Assembly: GCA_002256535.1 (NCBI GenBank)
Contig: NMUJ01000047.1
Coordinates: 1-6,511, forward strand
Direction: 5' to 3'
DNA length: 6,511 nt
Source of the DNA: Caldifarciminota bacterium 4484_18
GTDB lineage: Bacteria > Hydrothermota > UBA3073 > NMUJ01
In this document: one piece after another, positions 1-6,358 of the stretch
Position numbering within the stretch: position 1 is the stretch's first letter
Layout of the letters: each line of letters opens with the position of its first letter
Notes under the pieces: generated by a model
What the model was told of the DNA's origin: nothing
Seen by the model: the letters and a program-made list of their open reading frames with translations, nothing else
Databases searched by the model: none
Made by a program: the position numbers and the translations under genes

Positions 1-369
1 CTTACCCGGATACGAACTCCATCCCTCCTCAAGTGCACCATCCATACCGAACGGATACTGACCATCGTCATGCCATTGTCTTACTGTCACCCATATATCT
101 TCCGCCCCTGTAACCGCTACAGGTGTTGATATATCCACACGATACCAGTTCCAATCCTCTAACCCATGCACCACCTCACTGTATAGTATATCGCCGGGTG
201 TTGTATCTGTCCCTTCACCGTAGATTATCACCTCCACACTGTCGTGTCCTAACCCGTGATAGAACAACACAGCTATAATCTCACCACCCGCCAATGGTGC
301 AAGTTCGTCCGGCGTAAGCCTAATCCCCGTAAGTGATGGCCATCCATACGTACCAAACACCCAGTACAC
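1..369 (-). CDS. Partial secreted-module gene (lectin-like/adhesin-type beta module), 5'-truncated in appearance, continuing past the left edge
   Basis: The frame is open from a TAA at 405-403 to the left edge. From 384 downward it reads HYDGPVYWVFGTYGWPSLTG, then IRLTPDELAPLAGGEIIAVL, FYHGLGHDSVEVIIYGEGTD, TTPGDILYSEVVHGLEDWNW and YRVDISTPVAVTGAEDIWVT. This matches the pattern of a beta-sandwich module frequent in secreted sorting-domain proteins of FCB-type genomes ('F.P..La.laGg.I..V.fY ... Yg.gt.t.PG.ll ... W..vdl..Pv...ged.Wv'). Its opening HYDG resembles QYDDG at residue 325 of the 564-residue neighbour. The gene lacks any signal peptide and begins almost at the module boundary. GTG at 369 is a formal start only. 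The real N-terminus is probably lost by deletion, or missing from the assembly, between the Shine-Dalgarno site and the module. Coding is confident; the start is not. Confidence 0.65.
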   Translation of the reverse strand, partial: MYWVFGTYGWPSLTGIRLTPDELAPLAGGEIIAVLFYHGLGHDSVEVIIYGEGTDTTPGDILYSEVVHGLEDWNWYRVDISTPVAVTGAEDIWVTVRQWHDDGQYPFGMDGALEEGWSSYPGK

Positions 370-384
370 AGGGCCATCGTAATG

Positions 385-393
385 ACCTCCTTT
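385..393 (-). promoter_or_regulatory. Consensus ribosome binding site before the leftmost gene
   Basis: AAAGGAGGT overlaps the TAA stop (394-392) of the adhesin gene. It stands 7 bases before an ATG at 377-375, ideal spacing, yet that frame closes after about 34 codons (MALCTGCLVR...). The frame with clear protein character has no ATG nearby; its first usual start codon is GTG at 369-367, 15 bases from the site. Confidence 0.7.
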
Positions 394-2431
394 ATTTGAA
401 TATTATGATCTTACCGCTACGGGTATATTCACCCCCCACGTAGTGGTAGAAATATACCCCACTATCAAGCTGCACAGTTATGTCGCCATAACCTGCATCT
501 TCCATCTTTGATACTCCATGTACTATACGACCCATCGCATCGTATATCGTCAGCTCTATATTTGATGCCTTAGGTAACGCATAGTTGAAACGTACCGCAC
601 CTATATTCAACGTCTTCACCGTCAAATCGTATGTTGTGGGTAATTCACTAACTCCCAACTTAGCCGCTACGGTGAACGTATCCACCAGCATATTATTGGA
701 AAGATTAGGATCCATCCCCGTTTGTAGCACCACATTACCTATGTAGTTACCGGGTTGGATTGGCACCCACTCATCGAAATATACGGTTCGTGATTCACCT
801 GGATCGACTGTCACATCACGAAAGTCGTTAAACACTATCGCACCCGTAGGTCCATAAACCACCCTCATTATAGCACGTAGGTCGGTTGGCTCCGGGCTCA
901 TACTTGAGTTGTATACCTGTACCCCCATAGAGACAGCCGCCCCCTCAGTAGCAGCTTCTACACCTTCAATTTCTGGTGTAGGTATCGACACATCCCATGG
1001 CATCTCACCAATCGTCAGCCCATATCCTTTTACTCCATCGATGAACCACTCATCCGCCCAATCACCCACATATTTGAACCCTACATAGGCTGATTGCCCC
1101 TCATATGGTGATAGATCTACATCAACCAACGACCATTCCTCATCCGATGCCATACCACTCATATCAAGTACCTCAACATAATCACCAGCAGATGGATCAC
1201 GTGCTCCGGTGGATACCCACACACCACGATATTCAGTCCAACTCGGTGCGTAGTAGGTCATATGGTAGAACGTAAGCCTTGCACCTGCACTTATATCAAG
1301 TAATGGTGTAACCAACCAATCCTCAGCCGAGTATGACAGGTCATCATCATTATGTCCAATGGCATAGCCCCCCTCTATAGGTGGTGTCTCCACCCATGTC
1401 CAATCCTCCGTCCCTGTATATACTTGCCAGCCGGGTGATTCTGGTGCACCTAAGATATACTGTTGCCATGCCGGTGGCGGTATAACCGCAGCTTCGAACC
1501 CTTCCTCATACCCCAACGGTGGTAACACAACCACTGGTTCACCATACATTGTATCGTTGGCTGGATTCTCGTCACCTTCCACATACACGTACGCATATGG
1601 ATAATACGTACCTGCGGCCTCAAACGTACCCTCAGGGAAGGTAACCTCAACTATCTCACCACCCTCAACTGTTACAGTCACTTCCTCCGAATATATATCT
1701 GGGATGACAAACCCACAGGTTGGGCTTACGGTTTCCGTCCCTATATTCCTTATCTTAACCATAGGTACGAATGTTTCACCCAGCTCAAACATACCTACAG
1801 GTGCTATTATGTCATACATTGCCACCTCTATTGCTGGCGGTGAGTACGGTACCATCTCCGCACGTAGTAACCAGTCACCACCTATCCATGATAGGTCATC
1901 CACTGCAAAGCTATCACCATCTACATAATAATCCCATGCGGTTCCATATGGCGAGTTAATTGCACCATCAACGCATAACCCCAGACAATAAGGGTAATCA
2001 CCCACCTGTATATAGAACACGTAGAAGCTACCATCTTCAAACCCAATGTATTGAGCTGAGAGATCCACATAGTTCCATGCCCCAGTGGTTGCACCACTTA
2101 TAACAGGTGATACGTAAACTTTTGTACCGGGTGCACCATCCGGGCCATCGTCATCACATATCATCACACGAAACCGGTCACCACCTGGATCCGGCCATCC
2201 CTCGTAGAAGTATAGCAATACGCCATTAACCTGTGCAGTCAGTGTATCGTTGGTTGGGTCCTCATCACCTTCCAACATCGTATACGCAACCGCTGTGTAA
2301 TTACCCTCAGCTGGTGGTGTCCAGTCAGGTTCAAACGTCACCTCCTGTGTCTCACCATACGCCAAATCCGTAACCGTAGCGGTTGATGAGTATATCTGAT
2401 TATCCTCTGCATCGTATATCTCAAACCCCAC
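392..2431 (-). CDS. C-terminal fragment of the split adhesin: CARDB repeats, choice-of-anchor-J-like domain, sorting domain
   Basis: The fragment has 679 residues when read from a GTG at 2431, which has no ribosome binding site and lies inside a domain, so it is unlikely to be a real start. Residues 1-68 are the rest of CARDB 1 (ending MLEGDEDPTNDT). Residues 72-195 are a beta-rich module (GDRFRVMICDDDGPDGAPGT ... SFYVFYIQVGDYPYCLGL). Residues 201-302 are CARDB 2 (ending VEGDENPANDT). Residues 308-470 are a choice-of-anchor-J-like domain (EGFEAAVIPPPAW, EDWLVTPLLDI, DEWFIDGV). Residues 480-588 are CARDB 3 (ending MDPNLSNN). Residues 594-679 are a T9SS-type sorting domain: LTIYDAMGRIVHGV, DSGVYFYHYVGG, and a final KIIIFK. 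The usual NPF-type turn near the start of such domains reads LNIGAVRF instead. The whole is typical of a surface adhesin; no enzymatic motif was seen. Confidence 0.8.
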   Translation of the reverse strand: MGFEIYDAEDNQIYSSTATVTDLAYGETQEVTFEPDWTPPAEGNYTAVAYTMLEGDEDPTNDTLTAQVNGVLLYFYEGWPDPGGDRFRVMICDDDGPDGAPGTKVYVSPVISGATTGAWNYVDLSAQYIGFEDGSFYVFYIQVGDYPYCLGLCVDGAINSPYGTAWDYYVDGDSFAVDDLSWIGGDWLLRAEMVPYSPPAIEVAMYDIIAPVGMFELGETFVPMVKIRNIGTETVSPTCGFVIPDIYSEEVTVTVEGGEIVEVTFPEGTFEAAGTYYPYAYVYVEGDENPANDTMYGEPVVVLPPLGYEEGFEAAVIPPPAWQQYILGAPESPGWQVYTGTEDWTWVETPPIEGGYAIGHNDDDLSYSAEDWLVTPLLDISAGARLTFYHMTYYAPSWTEYRGVWVSTGARDPSAGDYVEVLDMSGMASDEEWSLVDVDLSPYEGQSAYVGFKYVGDWADEWFIDGVKGYGLTIGEMPWDVSIPTPEIEGVEAATEGAAVSMGVQVYNSSMSPEPTDLRAIMRVVYGPTGAIVFNDFRDVTVDPGESRTVYFDEWVPIQPGNYIGNVVLQTGMDPNLSNNMLVDTFTVAAKLGVSELPTTYDLTVKTLNIGAVRFNYALPKASNIELTIYDAMGRIVHGVSKMEDAGYGDITVQLDSGVYFYHYVGGEYTRSGKIIIFK
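1551..1580 (-). repeat. Direct repeat copy 2: end of CARDB domain 2
   Basis: Partner of 2244-2273, 693 bases away, encoding EGDENPANDT at the end of the second CARDB-like domain. The third copy of the domain, near 690-720, has diverged (MDPNLSNN) and does not match well at DNA level. Confidence 0.55.
2244..2273 (-). repeat. Direct repeat copy 1: end of CARDB domain 1
   Basis: This stretch matches 1551-1580 at 26 of 30 bases. It encodes the closing EGDEDPTNDT of the first CARDB-like domain. It is a DNA-level trace of domain duplication inside the gene. Confidence 0.55.
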
Positions 2432-3171
2432 ATCACAGGTGAGTTTATCGTCACCACCGCAACATCGTAATCTGATGGATAGAATATCTCCGGATCATCT
2501 ACCATCCACACATACCATAACCCACCTATTGCCCATGCATGGAACGCAAACATGATCGTATCACCCGCATATTCGCTAAGATTTATCTCGTATGGGTAAT
2601 CCCATTCATTCCATGCATTACCGGGTAGGTCCACAAGATCGAACACCGGTGTCCATGTAGCACCATGGTCGGTTGATATTTCAACCCAATAATGGTCACC
2701 ATAGGTGGACCCTTCGTACCCATATGTCCAGAACCTCAACACGTATATACCTGAAGCTGCCCCTGTGAGTGGTATCTCTGGCGATATCAACCACTCATCC
2801 TGATCGCTCCAGCTCCACCATAACCCCGCACATGCAGGTTCAGAGTGATAATAATCCGTGAACTGTCCCCACGTACAGGGGTGTGTCCCTGTCCACTCTG
2901 TATTGTTGATAATAGTATCCCATCCTTCCGGTAACCACGTAGAGAAATCCTCTGGCCCAAATATCACAGTTTCAGCCTTACTCTTAACGAATCGCTTACT
3001 TACACCTAACCCCTTAACATCTGTAGCATTCTTGGCGATAGATGGTTGTCCGATCGTCGTACCTATGAGTGCAATCCTACCCACCTCATCTGACACATCC
3101 TTATCCGCATACAGTGATAAACCCCACACAAAACAGCCACTAACCACTAAAATAATAGCTTTACGCCACAT
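2338..3171 (-). CDS. N-terminal fragment of the split adhesin: signal peptide, cleaved-adhesin-like domain, start of CARDB 1
   Basis: The fragment has 277 residues as read. Residues 1-22 (MWRKAIILVVSGCFVWGLSLYA) are a good signal peptide. Residues 23-70 are a polar propeptide-like stretch. Residues 72-232 form a cleaved-adhesin/choice-of-anchor-J-like jelly roll: EDFSTWLPEGWDTI at its start, DEWLISPEIPL, VEISTDHGATWTPV, and a closing VWMVDDPEIF. In gingipain-type and other FCB proteins such domains bind surface or matrix ligands. Residues 236-246 (DVAVVTINSPV) open a CARDB-like domain. The last 31 residues, from MWGLRYTMQRII to RMVRHRR, are basic and unlike everything before them; they are the out-of-frame reading of the coding DNA of the second fragment and not a real C-terminus. 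It lies 11 bases after the previous stop codon, in the same operon. Confidence 0.75.
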   Translation of the reverse strand: MWRKAIILVVSGCFVWGLSLYADKDVSDEVGRIALIGTTIGQPSIAKNATDVKGLGVSKRFVKSKAETVIFGPEDFSTWLPEGWDTIINNTEWTGTHPCTWGQFTDYYHSEPACAGLWWSWSDQDEWLISPEIPLTGAASGIYVLRFWTYGYEGSTYGDHYWVEISTDHGATWTPVFDLVDLPGNAWNEWDYPYEINLSEYAGDTIMFAFHAWAIGGLWYVWMVDDPEIFYPSDYDVAVVTINSPVMWGLRYTMQRIIRYTHQPLRLRIWRMVRHRR

Positions 3172-3174
3172 AAT

Positions 3175-3183
3175 ACCTCCTTT
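3175..3183 (-). promoter_or_regulatory. Consensus ribosome binding site of the split adhesin gene; decides its start
   Basis: AAAGGAGGT matches the full anti-Shine-Dalgarno sequence and shares its first base with the TGA stop of the upstream gene (3185-3183). It ends 3 bases before the ATG at 3171. An in-frame ATG at 3201 lies upstream of it inside the previous gene and is rejected as the start. Confidence 0.85.
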
Positions 3184-4877
3184 CAACGTATCTTTATCCA
3201 TTTAACTTTTTCCTCCTTTTTATCACCCCTCATCTTAAACACCAAAAAATATACCCCAGAGGGTAGGTACTCACCCACCCTTACTGTATTTATAAACTTG
3301 ACTTCATCTATTAACCTACCTGCAATATCGTATACGAGAAGTCTATCAACTGAATTACATCTCATCTTGTGCAGCTCAATGTAACTGGCTGGATTACTGA
3401 TGCATATCCTATCACTCAGCTCTTCTATTGTCCTAACCTCAGGATTATGCACATAAAGTCGTATCATTGGATCGCCATCCCCATAGTCTGATTGGTGCCA
3501 ATCACTATCACCAACTTTTATCCATTTCACCCCACGATAGTTTGTAACATTGTCCATACCGAGTGCTTCACCACCTTTATCTGTTTTCAACCTCACCCCC
3601 ACAAGTACGGTATCCACCCATAAACTACCTGCTGGCATATGATACACCCAACCCGGGCTCACCGTATCACGTAACAGTAGCTCACTATCCCACAACTCCC
3701 ACGTACCGTTAACCCAATACCATACACCTACCTCTATCGGGTTACGTGTGGAATCTGGTTCACCAAACCCCGGATCACCTTCACTTATAATGTATATTGC
3801 TACACACTTCAATAACAGGTTCACCCCCATCGCATAGCTAACACCTAACCACATATCTGGATTGGTTGTATACACCCCATACGTGATTTGCCCATCATCG
3901 TATTGCAGTGTATCATTACACACACCAGGCGCTTTTAACCTATCACGTAACGTATCATTGTGTGGCTTCATATCCTGCCACCCACCCAACGTCACCTCCA
4001 GCCCGTAATCAACAAACTCATCCGGCATTATACCATAGAATCTGGCATACCCCACACCAGCTGCTGGTATGCCTTCCACCTGCACACTATCCTTGTATAC
4101 AGTATACCCGTCACTACCTAAGCTTATACATACCCATACACGATCCAGCTGCTGTGGCCCGTTATTGCTCAGCTTAACCACAACACTTTCGGGTACATTT
4201 ACCTGCCATATGTAGTTATCACCGGGATATATGAGCTCGGTCACCTCCATGTCAGGATATGGATAATAGAAAAACCTCACCGCTGTACTGTCACGTATCA
4301 ACCCATACACTGGTATATCCAACCCTATCGTATCACCTGCGATACCAACTATGGGTTGTGTCCCTGAACCACCAGGCCCGGGGTAGCCACACCAGTCGTA
4401 TATCTCATGCTCCTTATATGCAATTATTATACTGCTATCAGCCACATCTATTATGATCTCAAACCTGAGCTCACCTCCCAACGATGGCAACATATCGTAT
4501 TCGATAACCAGCTTACTCCCTATGGTATCCCAACATATGGTTGCATGATTAACACCTGCATCCTGCACAAACCCCGCTATGGTGTATGGGAAATACGGAT
4601 CTGGCCAGCTCATAGGCCAATTTTGCCTCGTCACCTGAAAGCTTACCCATCCATGTGGAGATATCGCAATTCCATCAAACCCACCCCCATAGAACCAAAA
4701 CTCTTCCGGCAATATATCCATCAACCCTGTATTTTGCCCCCCCATGAGCTCTATACAGTTGGTGGTATCCACATCTATCCATACAGATTCAAACCCCACC
4801 GTATCTACATAATATCCAAACTCGTCATGATTCATCTGCCAAAGAACCCATATAACCAGCAATGGCATTGAACTCAT
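3183..4877 (-). CDS. Large secreted multidomain protein with a C-terminal T9SS-type sorting domain, translationally coupled to the PorV-OmpA gene
   Basis: The product has 564 residues. Its ATG overlaps the TGA of the previous gene (ATGA, 4 bases), with no good Shine-Dalgarno site, so translation by reinitiation is likely; an alternative ATG is at 4868. The N-terminus (MSSMPLLVIWVLWQMNHDEF) has only about nine hydrophobic residues and no lysine or arginine, a poor signal peptide for a protein that otherwise looks exported. Residues 20-205 resemble the beta-rich domain common in FCB secreted proteins (GFDGIAISPHGWVSF, then KLVIEYDMLP and RFEIIIDVADSSIIIAYKE). Residues 208-312 are CARDB/Ig-like (SVVVKLSNNGPQ ... 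PHNDTL). Residues 320-478 are a lectin-like beta module opening with LQYDDGQITYGVY. Residues 488-564 are the sorting domain: ISNPASYIEL, LLVYDIAGRLIDEV, LPSGVYFLVF, ending in basic KVKWIKIR. No catalytic motif was seen, so an adhesive or structural surface role is more likely than an enzymatic one. Confidence 0.8.
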   Translation of the reverse strand: MSSMPLLVIWVLWQMNHDEFGYYVDTVGFESVWIDVDTTNCIELMGGQNTGLMDILPEEFWFYGGGFDGIAISPHGWVSFQVTRQNWPMSWPDPYFPYTIAGFVQDAGVNHATICWDTIGSKLVIEYDMLPSLGGELRFEIIIDVADSSIIIAYKEHEIYDWCGYPGPGGSGTQPIVGIAGDTIGLDIPVYGLIRDSTAVRFFYYPYPDMEVTELIYPGDNYIWQVNVPESVVVKLSNNGPQQLDRVWVCISLGSDGYTVYKDSVQVEGIPAAGVGYARFYGIMPDEFVDYGLEVTLGGWQDMKPHNDTLRDRLKAPGVCNDTLQYDDGQITYGVYTTNPDMWLGVSYAMGVNLLLKCVAIYIISEGDPGFGEPDSTRNPIEVGVWYWVNGTWELWDSELLLRDTVSPGWVYHMPAGSLWVDTVLVGVRLKTDKGGEALGMDNVTNYRGVKWIKVGDSDWHQSDYGDGDPMIRLYVHNPEVRTIEELSDRICISNPASYIELHKMRCNSVDRLLVYDIAGRLIDEVKFINTVRVGEYLPSGVYFLVFKMRGDKKEEKVKWIKIR

Positions 4878-6301
4878 TCCACGATAAACACCACCCGCCG
4901 ATTCTCTACACCAGCTGTACCTGGCCCTGTACGGTGGCTTAATAGCTTCTCCTCACCTTTGGCTACAACAACCAACAGCTCCTCAGGTATACCATTCTCC
5001 ACGAAGAACACCTTAACAGCTTCCGCCCTCTTACGTGATAGCTCAAGATTATACTCAGCGGAACCCATCTCATCACAATGCCCCTCAATCGTTATCGTCT
5101 TACCCTTATAGTACTTGTTGATCACACGTAACGCCTCGTAGAGTTTGGGATACTCCTCATCCGGTATCACTGCACTACCAAACGGGAAATGTATTGTCAA
5201 CATATGTAGTATCTCGTCAGGTGTAACCATCGTCTCCAGTATTGTATCGAGTTTCTTCTCCACCTCATCCACACTGAGCTTAACACTGGTTATATCCTCA
5301 CGCAAACGTGCCTCACTCTCCTCGATAGCCTTCTTTATCTCCTCCATCTGCTCAGGTACTATCCTCACAGGCTCCTTTATGAATAGATAGGTTATACCCA
5401 GCTTATGTGATGGGTTCACATATTCCGCATACTCACCAGTTGCATAGTTAGGTGCATACGCATAGTCGAGTATGAACTTGTTCACCTTCAACCCCACTCC
5501 AAACGTATAATTCGATAGATCGTATCCACCCCTATAACCCGCACGTAATGCGATGACGTTTTTAACCCACAGCTCAGCACCAAGGTTGTACCTGAATACA
5601 GCTCCCCAGTACGGGTAGTTCATATCAACCGCTATATTCAAGCATACGTTGGGGTTCCACACTGTGAATGCACCACCCGCACCTACATTTATCGGTTGTG
5701 GTGAGTATGTCTCCCTGTATCTGATCGATGTACCTGCATTCTGTAGCACCAACCCCAACGATACCCGCCTATTGTCCATACTCTTACACCATATCAACCC
5801 CATATCCAACGCTATACTGCTACCGTAATAGCCTGCCAGATACGAATATATGAACTTACCTGTCACACCAACCAGCAACCCATCCTTAACCTCAACCCCA
5901 TAACCAGCAGCTAACCCACTCATAAACGCACGTACTTCCTCACCTGTGGGGGTACCACCCTCCATCTTTATGGCTTCACCCTCGTTAAAGTATATCCCCG
6001 ACAGCACAAACGTACCATATTTACGTGGTATACCAAACGCCAGGTAACTCTTGTACGTATCCCATATCCATGTGTTATGTATCGCCGATATCCCATAGTA
6101 TTTCACATAACCCAACCCTGCCGGATTGTAAAGTAAGCCGTTCATATCTCCCGGCACCGCTATGAATGCACCTCCCATACCCAACGCTCTTGGTGCCACA
6201 GGTATTTCGAATGGTGTCACCACATCAACCGCCGACCCTGCAAACACCACCAACGGCAGTATTATCGCTACTGTCATGCTTGCTATTTTTATTTTTTTCA
6301 T
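4874..6301 (-). CDS. PorV/PorQ-family outer-membrane beta-barrel fused to a C-terminal OmpA/Pal-like peptidoglycan-binding domain
   Basis: The protein has 475 residues from the chosen start. Residues 1 to about 24 form a signal peptide (MKKIKIAS, hydrophobic core, then FAGSA). Residues 25-310 look like a PorV/UPF0164 barrel: the N-terminal RALGMGGAFIAV and LLYNPAGL motifs are the family hallmark, followed by alternating strands such as GIYFNEGEAIKM and VGVTGKFIYSYLAGYYGSSI. Residues 312-357 are charged and heptad-like (EQMEEIKKAIEESEARLRED...), probably a coiled-coil linker. Residues 361-475 match the OmpA C-terminal fold: EGHCDEMGSAEYNLELSRKR, with D410 and R425 spaced 15 apart like the diaminopimelate-contacting pair of OmpA/Pal proteins, then a final ENRRVVF. 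PorV itself carries T9SS cargo to the surface attachment step and normally has no such tail. The fusion may therefore hold a cargo receptor to the cell wall (inference). It overlaps the next gene by 4 bases, implying translational coupling. Family assignment is strong; the exact role is not proven. Confidence 0.9.
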   Translation of the reverse strand: MKKIKIASMTVAIILPLVVFAGSAVDVVTPFEIPVAPRALGMGGAFIAVPGDMNGLLYNPAGLGYVKYYGISAIHNTWIWDTYKSYLAFGIPRKYGTFVLSGIYFNEGEAIKMEGGTPTGEEVRAFMSGLAAGYGVEVKDGLLVGVTGKFIYSYLAGYYGSSIALDMGLIWCKSMDNRRVSLGLVLQNAGTSIRYRETYSPQPINVGAGGAFTVWNPNVCLNIAVDMNYPYWGAVFRYNLGAELWVKNVIALRAGYRGGYDLSNYTFGVGLKVNKFILDYAYAPNYATGEYAEYVNPSHKLGITYLFIKEPVRIVPEQMEEIKKAIEESEARLREDITSVKLSVDEVEKKLDTILETMVTPDEILHMLTIHFPFGSAVIPDEEYPKLYEALRVINKYYKGKTITIEGHCDEMGSAEYNLELSRKRAEAVKVFFVENGIPEELLVVVAKGEEKLLSHRTGPGTAGVENRRVVFIVE

Positions 6302-6305
6302 CCTT

Positions 6306-6312
6306 CCTCCTT
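6306..6312 (-). promoter_or_regulatory. Ribosome binding site of the PorV-OmpA gene; decides its start
   Basis: AAGGAGG lies 4 bases before the ATG at 6301-6299. An in-frame ATG at 6316 overlaps the front of this site and would put the ribosome binding site inside the gene. The start at 6301 is therefore preferred, and it also yields a standard signal peptide beginning MKKIKIAS. Confidence 0.85.
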
Positions 6313-6322
6313 GCATATCAAG

Positions 6323-6340
6323 TTAATGCCCCGCCACCAT
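6323..6340 (-). other. Five-codon mini-ORF (MVAGH) inside the hairpin, behind a Shine-Dalgarno-like sequence
   Basis: On the minus strand TAAGGAGGG (6361-6353) overlaps the upstream stop codon. It is followed after 12 bases by ATG (6340-6338), then GTG GCG GGG CAT and TAA (6325-6323). The ATG lies at the tip of the hairpin. Spacing is longer than usual, and any ATG at the centre of a palindrome could arise by chance. It could be a leader peptide, a translational relay between the upstream gene and the PorV-OmpA gene, or nothing. It is recorded because two other gene junctions in this window have the same stop-codon-plus-Shine-Dalgarno arrangement. Confidence 0.15.
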
Positions 6341-6352
6341 GGTGGCGGGGCA
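6327..6352 (-). terminator. Perfect 26-bp GC-rich palindrome; intergenic hairpin, possible weak or partial terminator
   Basis: The two 13-base arms (6327-6339 and 6340-6352) are exact reverse complements. As RNA this would fold into a stem of about 11 bp, rich in GC, closed by a loop of about 4 bases (CAUG). It starts 6 bases after the stop codon of the upstream gene and lies in the only real spacer of the window. The bases after it on the minus strand read TTAACTTGATATG, so the U-run of a classical rho-independent terminator is missing. It could act as a partial terminator, as a 3' end stabiliser for the upstream message, or as a processing site that uncouples the upstream gene from the PorV-OmpA gene. 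A bidirectional role is possible because the palindrome is symmetric. Confidence 0.5.
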
Positions 6353-6358
6353 CCCTCC

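Larger units (their letters stand above)
392..3171 (-). pseudogene. Secreted adhesin-like gene (cleaved-adhesin/CARDB/sorting domain) interrupted by a frameshift with an apparent internal deletion
   Basis: Two adjacent reading frames make one coherent protein. The first (from 3171) supplies the signal peptide, an adhesin domain and the opening strand of a CARDB-like domain (DVAVVTINSPV). The second (open up to a TGA at about 2503, useful coding from about 2440) continues the same domain in the next frame as TCDVGFEIYDAEDNQIYSST. The second half has no signal peptide, no ribosome binding site, and begins in mid-domain. Aligning the junction with the later CARDB copy (DIIAPVGMFELGETF ... SPTCGFVI) shows that about 25 residues expected between PV and TC are absent. 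A deletion of 73 or 76 bases would explain both the gap and the frame change. Restored architecture: signal peptide, cleaved-adhesin domain, CARDB 1, beta-rich module, CARDB 2, choice-of-anchor-J-like domain, CARDB 3, C-terminal sorting domain, about 950 residues. A true mutation and an assembly error cannot be told apart here. Programmed -1 frameshifting is less likely: I found no canonical slippery heptamer, and it would not supply the missing residues. Confidence 0.7.

Noticed and set aside
2338..2500. Programmed -1 ribosomal frameshift joining the two halves of the adhesin.
   Set aside because: Both frames are open together from about 2500 to 2338, but no X XXY YYZ heptamer was found, and shifting would still leave a CARDB domain about 25 residues short.
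3169..3201. Upstream ATG at 3201 as the start of the adhesin.
   Set aside because: It lies inside the previous gene and before the perfect AAAGGAGGT; the start at 3171 gives a clean signal peptide.
4407..4871. Plus-strand open frame of about 154 codons opposite the 564-residue protein.
   Set aside because: Its protein is rich in His, Tyr, Pro and Ile with no domain pattern; it is the antisense shadow of a clearly coding minus-strand gene. The same holds for the other plus-strand frames.
6299..6316. Upstream ATG at 6316 as the start of the PorV-OmpA gene.
   Set aside because: It would place the AAGGAGG ribosome site inside the coding region and add MQGGR before a normal signal peptide.
6330..6343. 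GCCACCATGG in the palindrome looks like a eukaryotic Kozak start context.
   Set aside because: It is a by-product of the symmetric stem; all surrounding genes are bacterial in style with strong Shine-Dalgarno sites.
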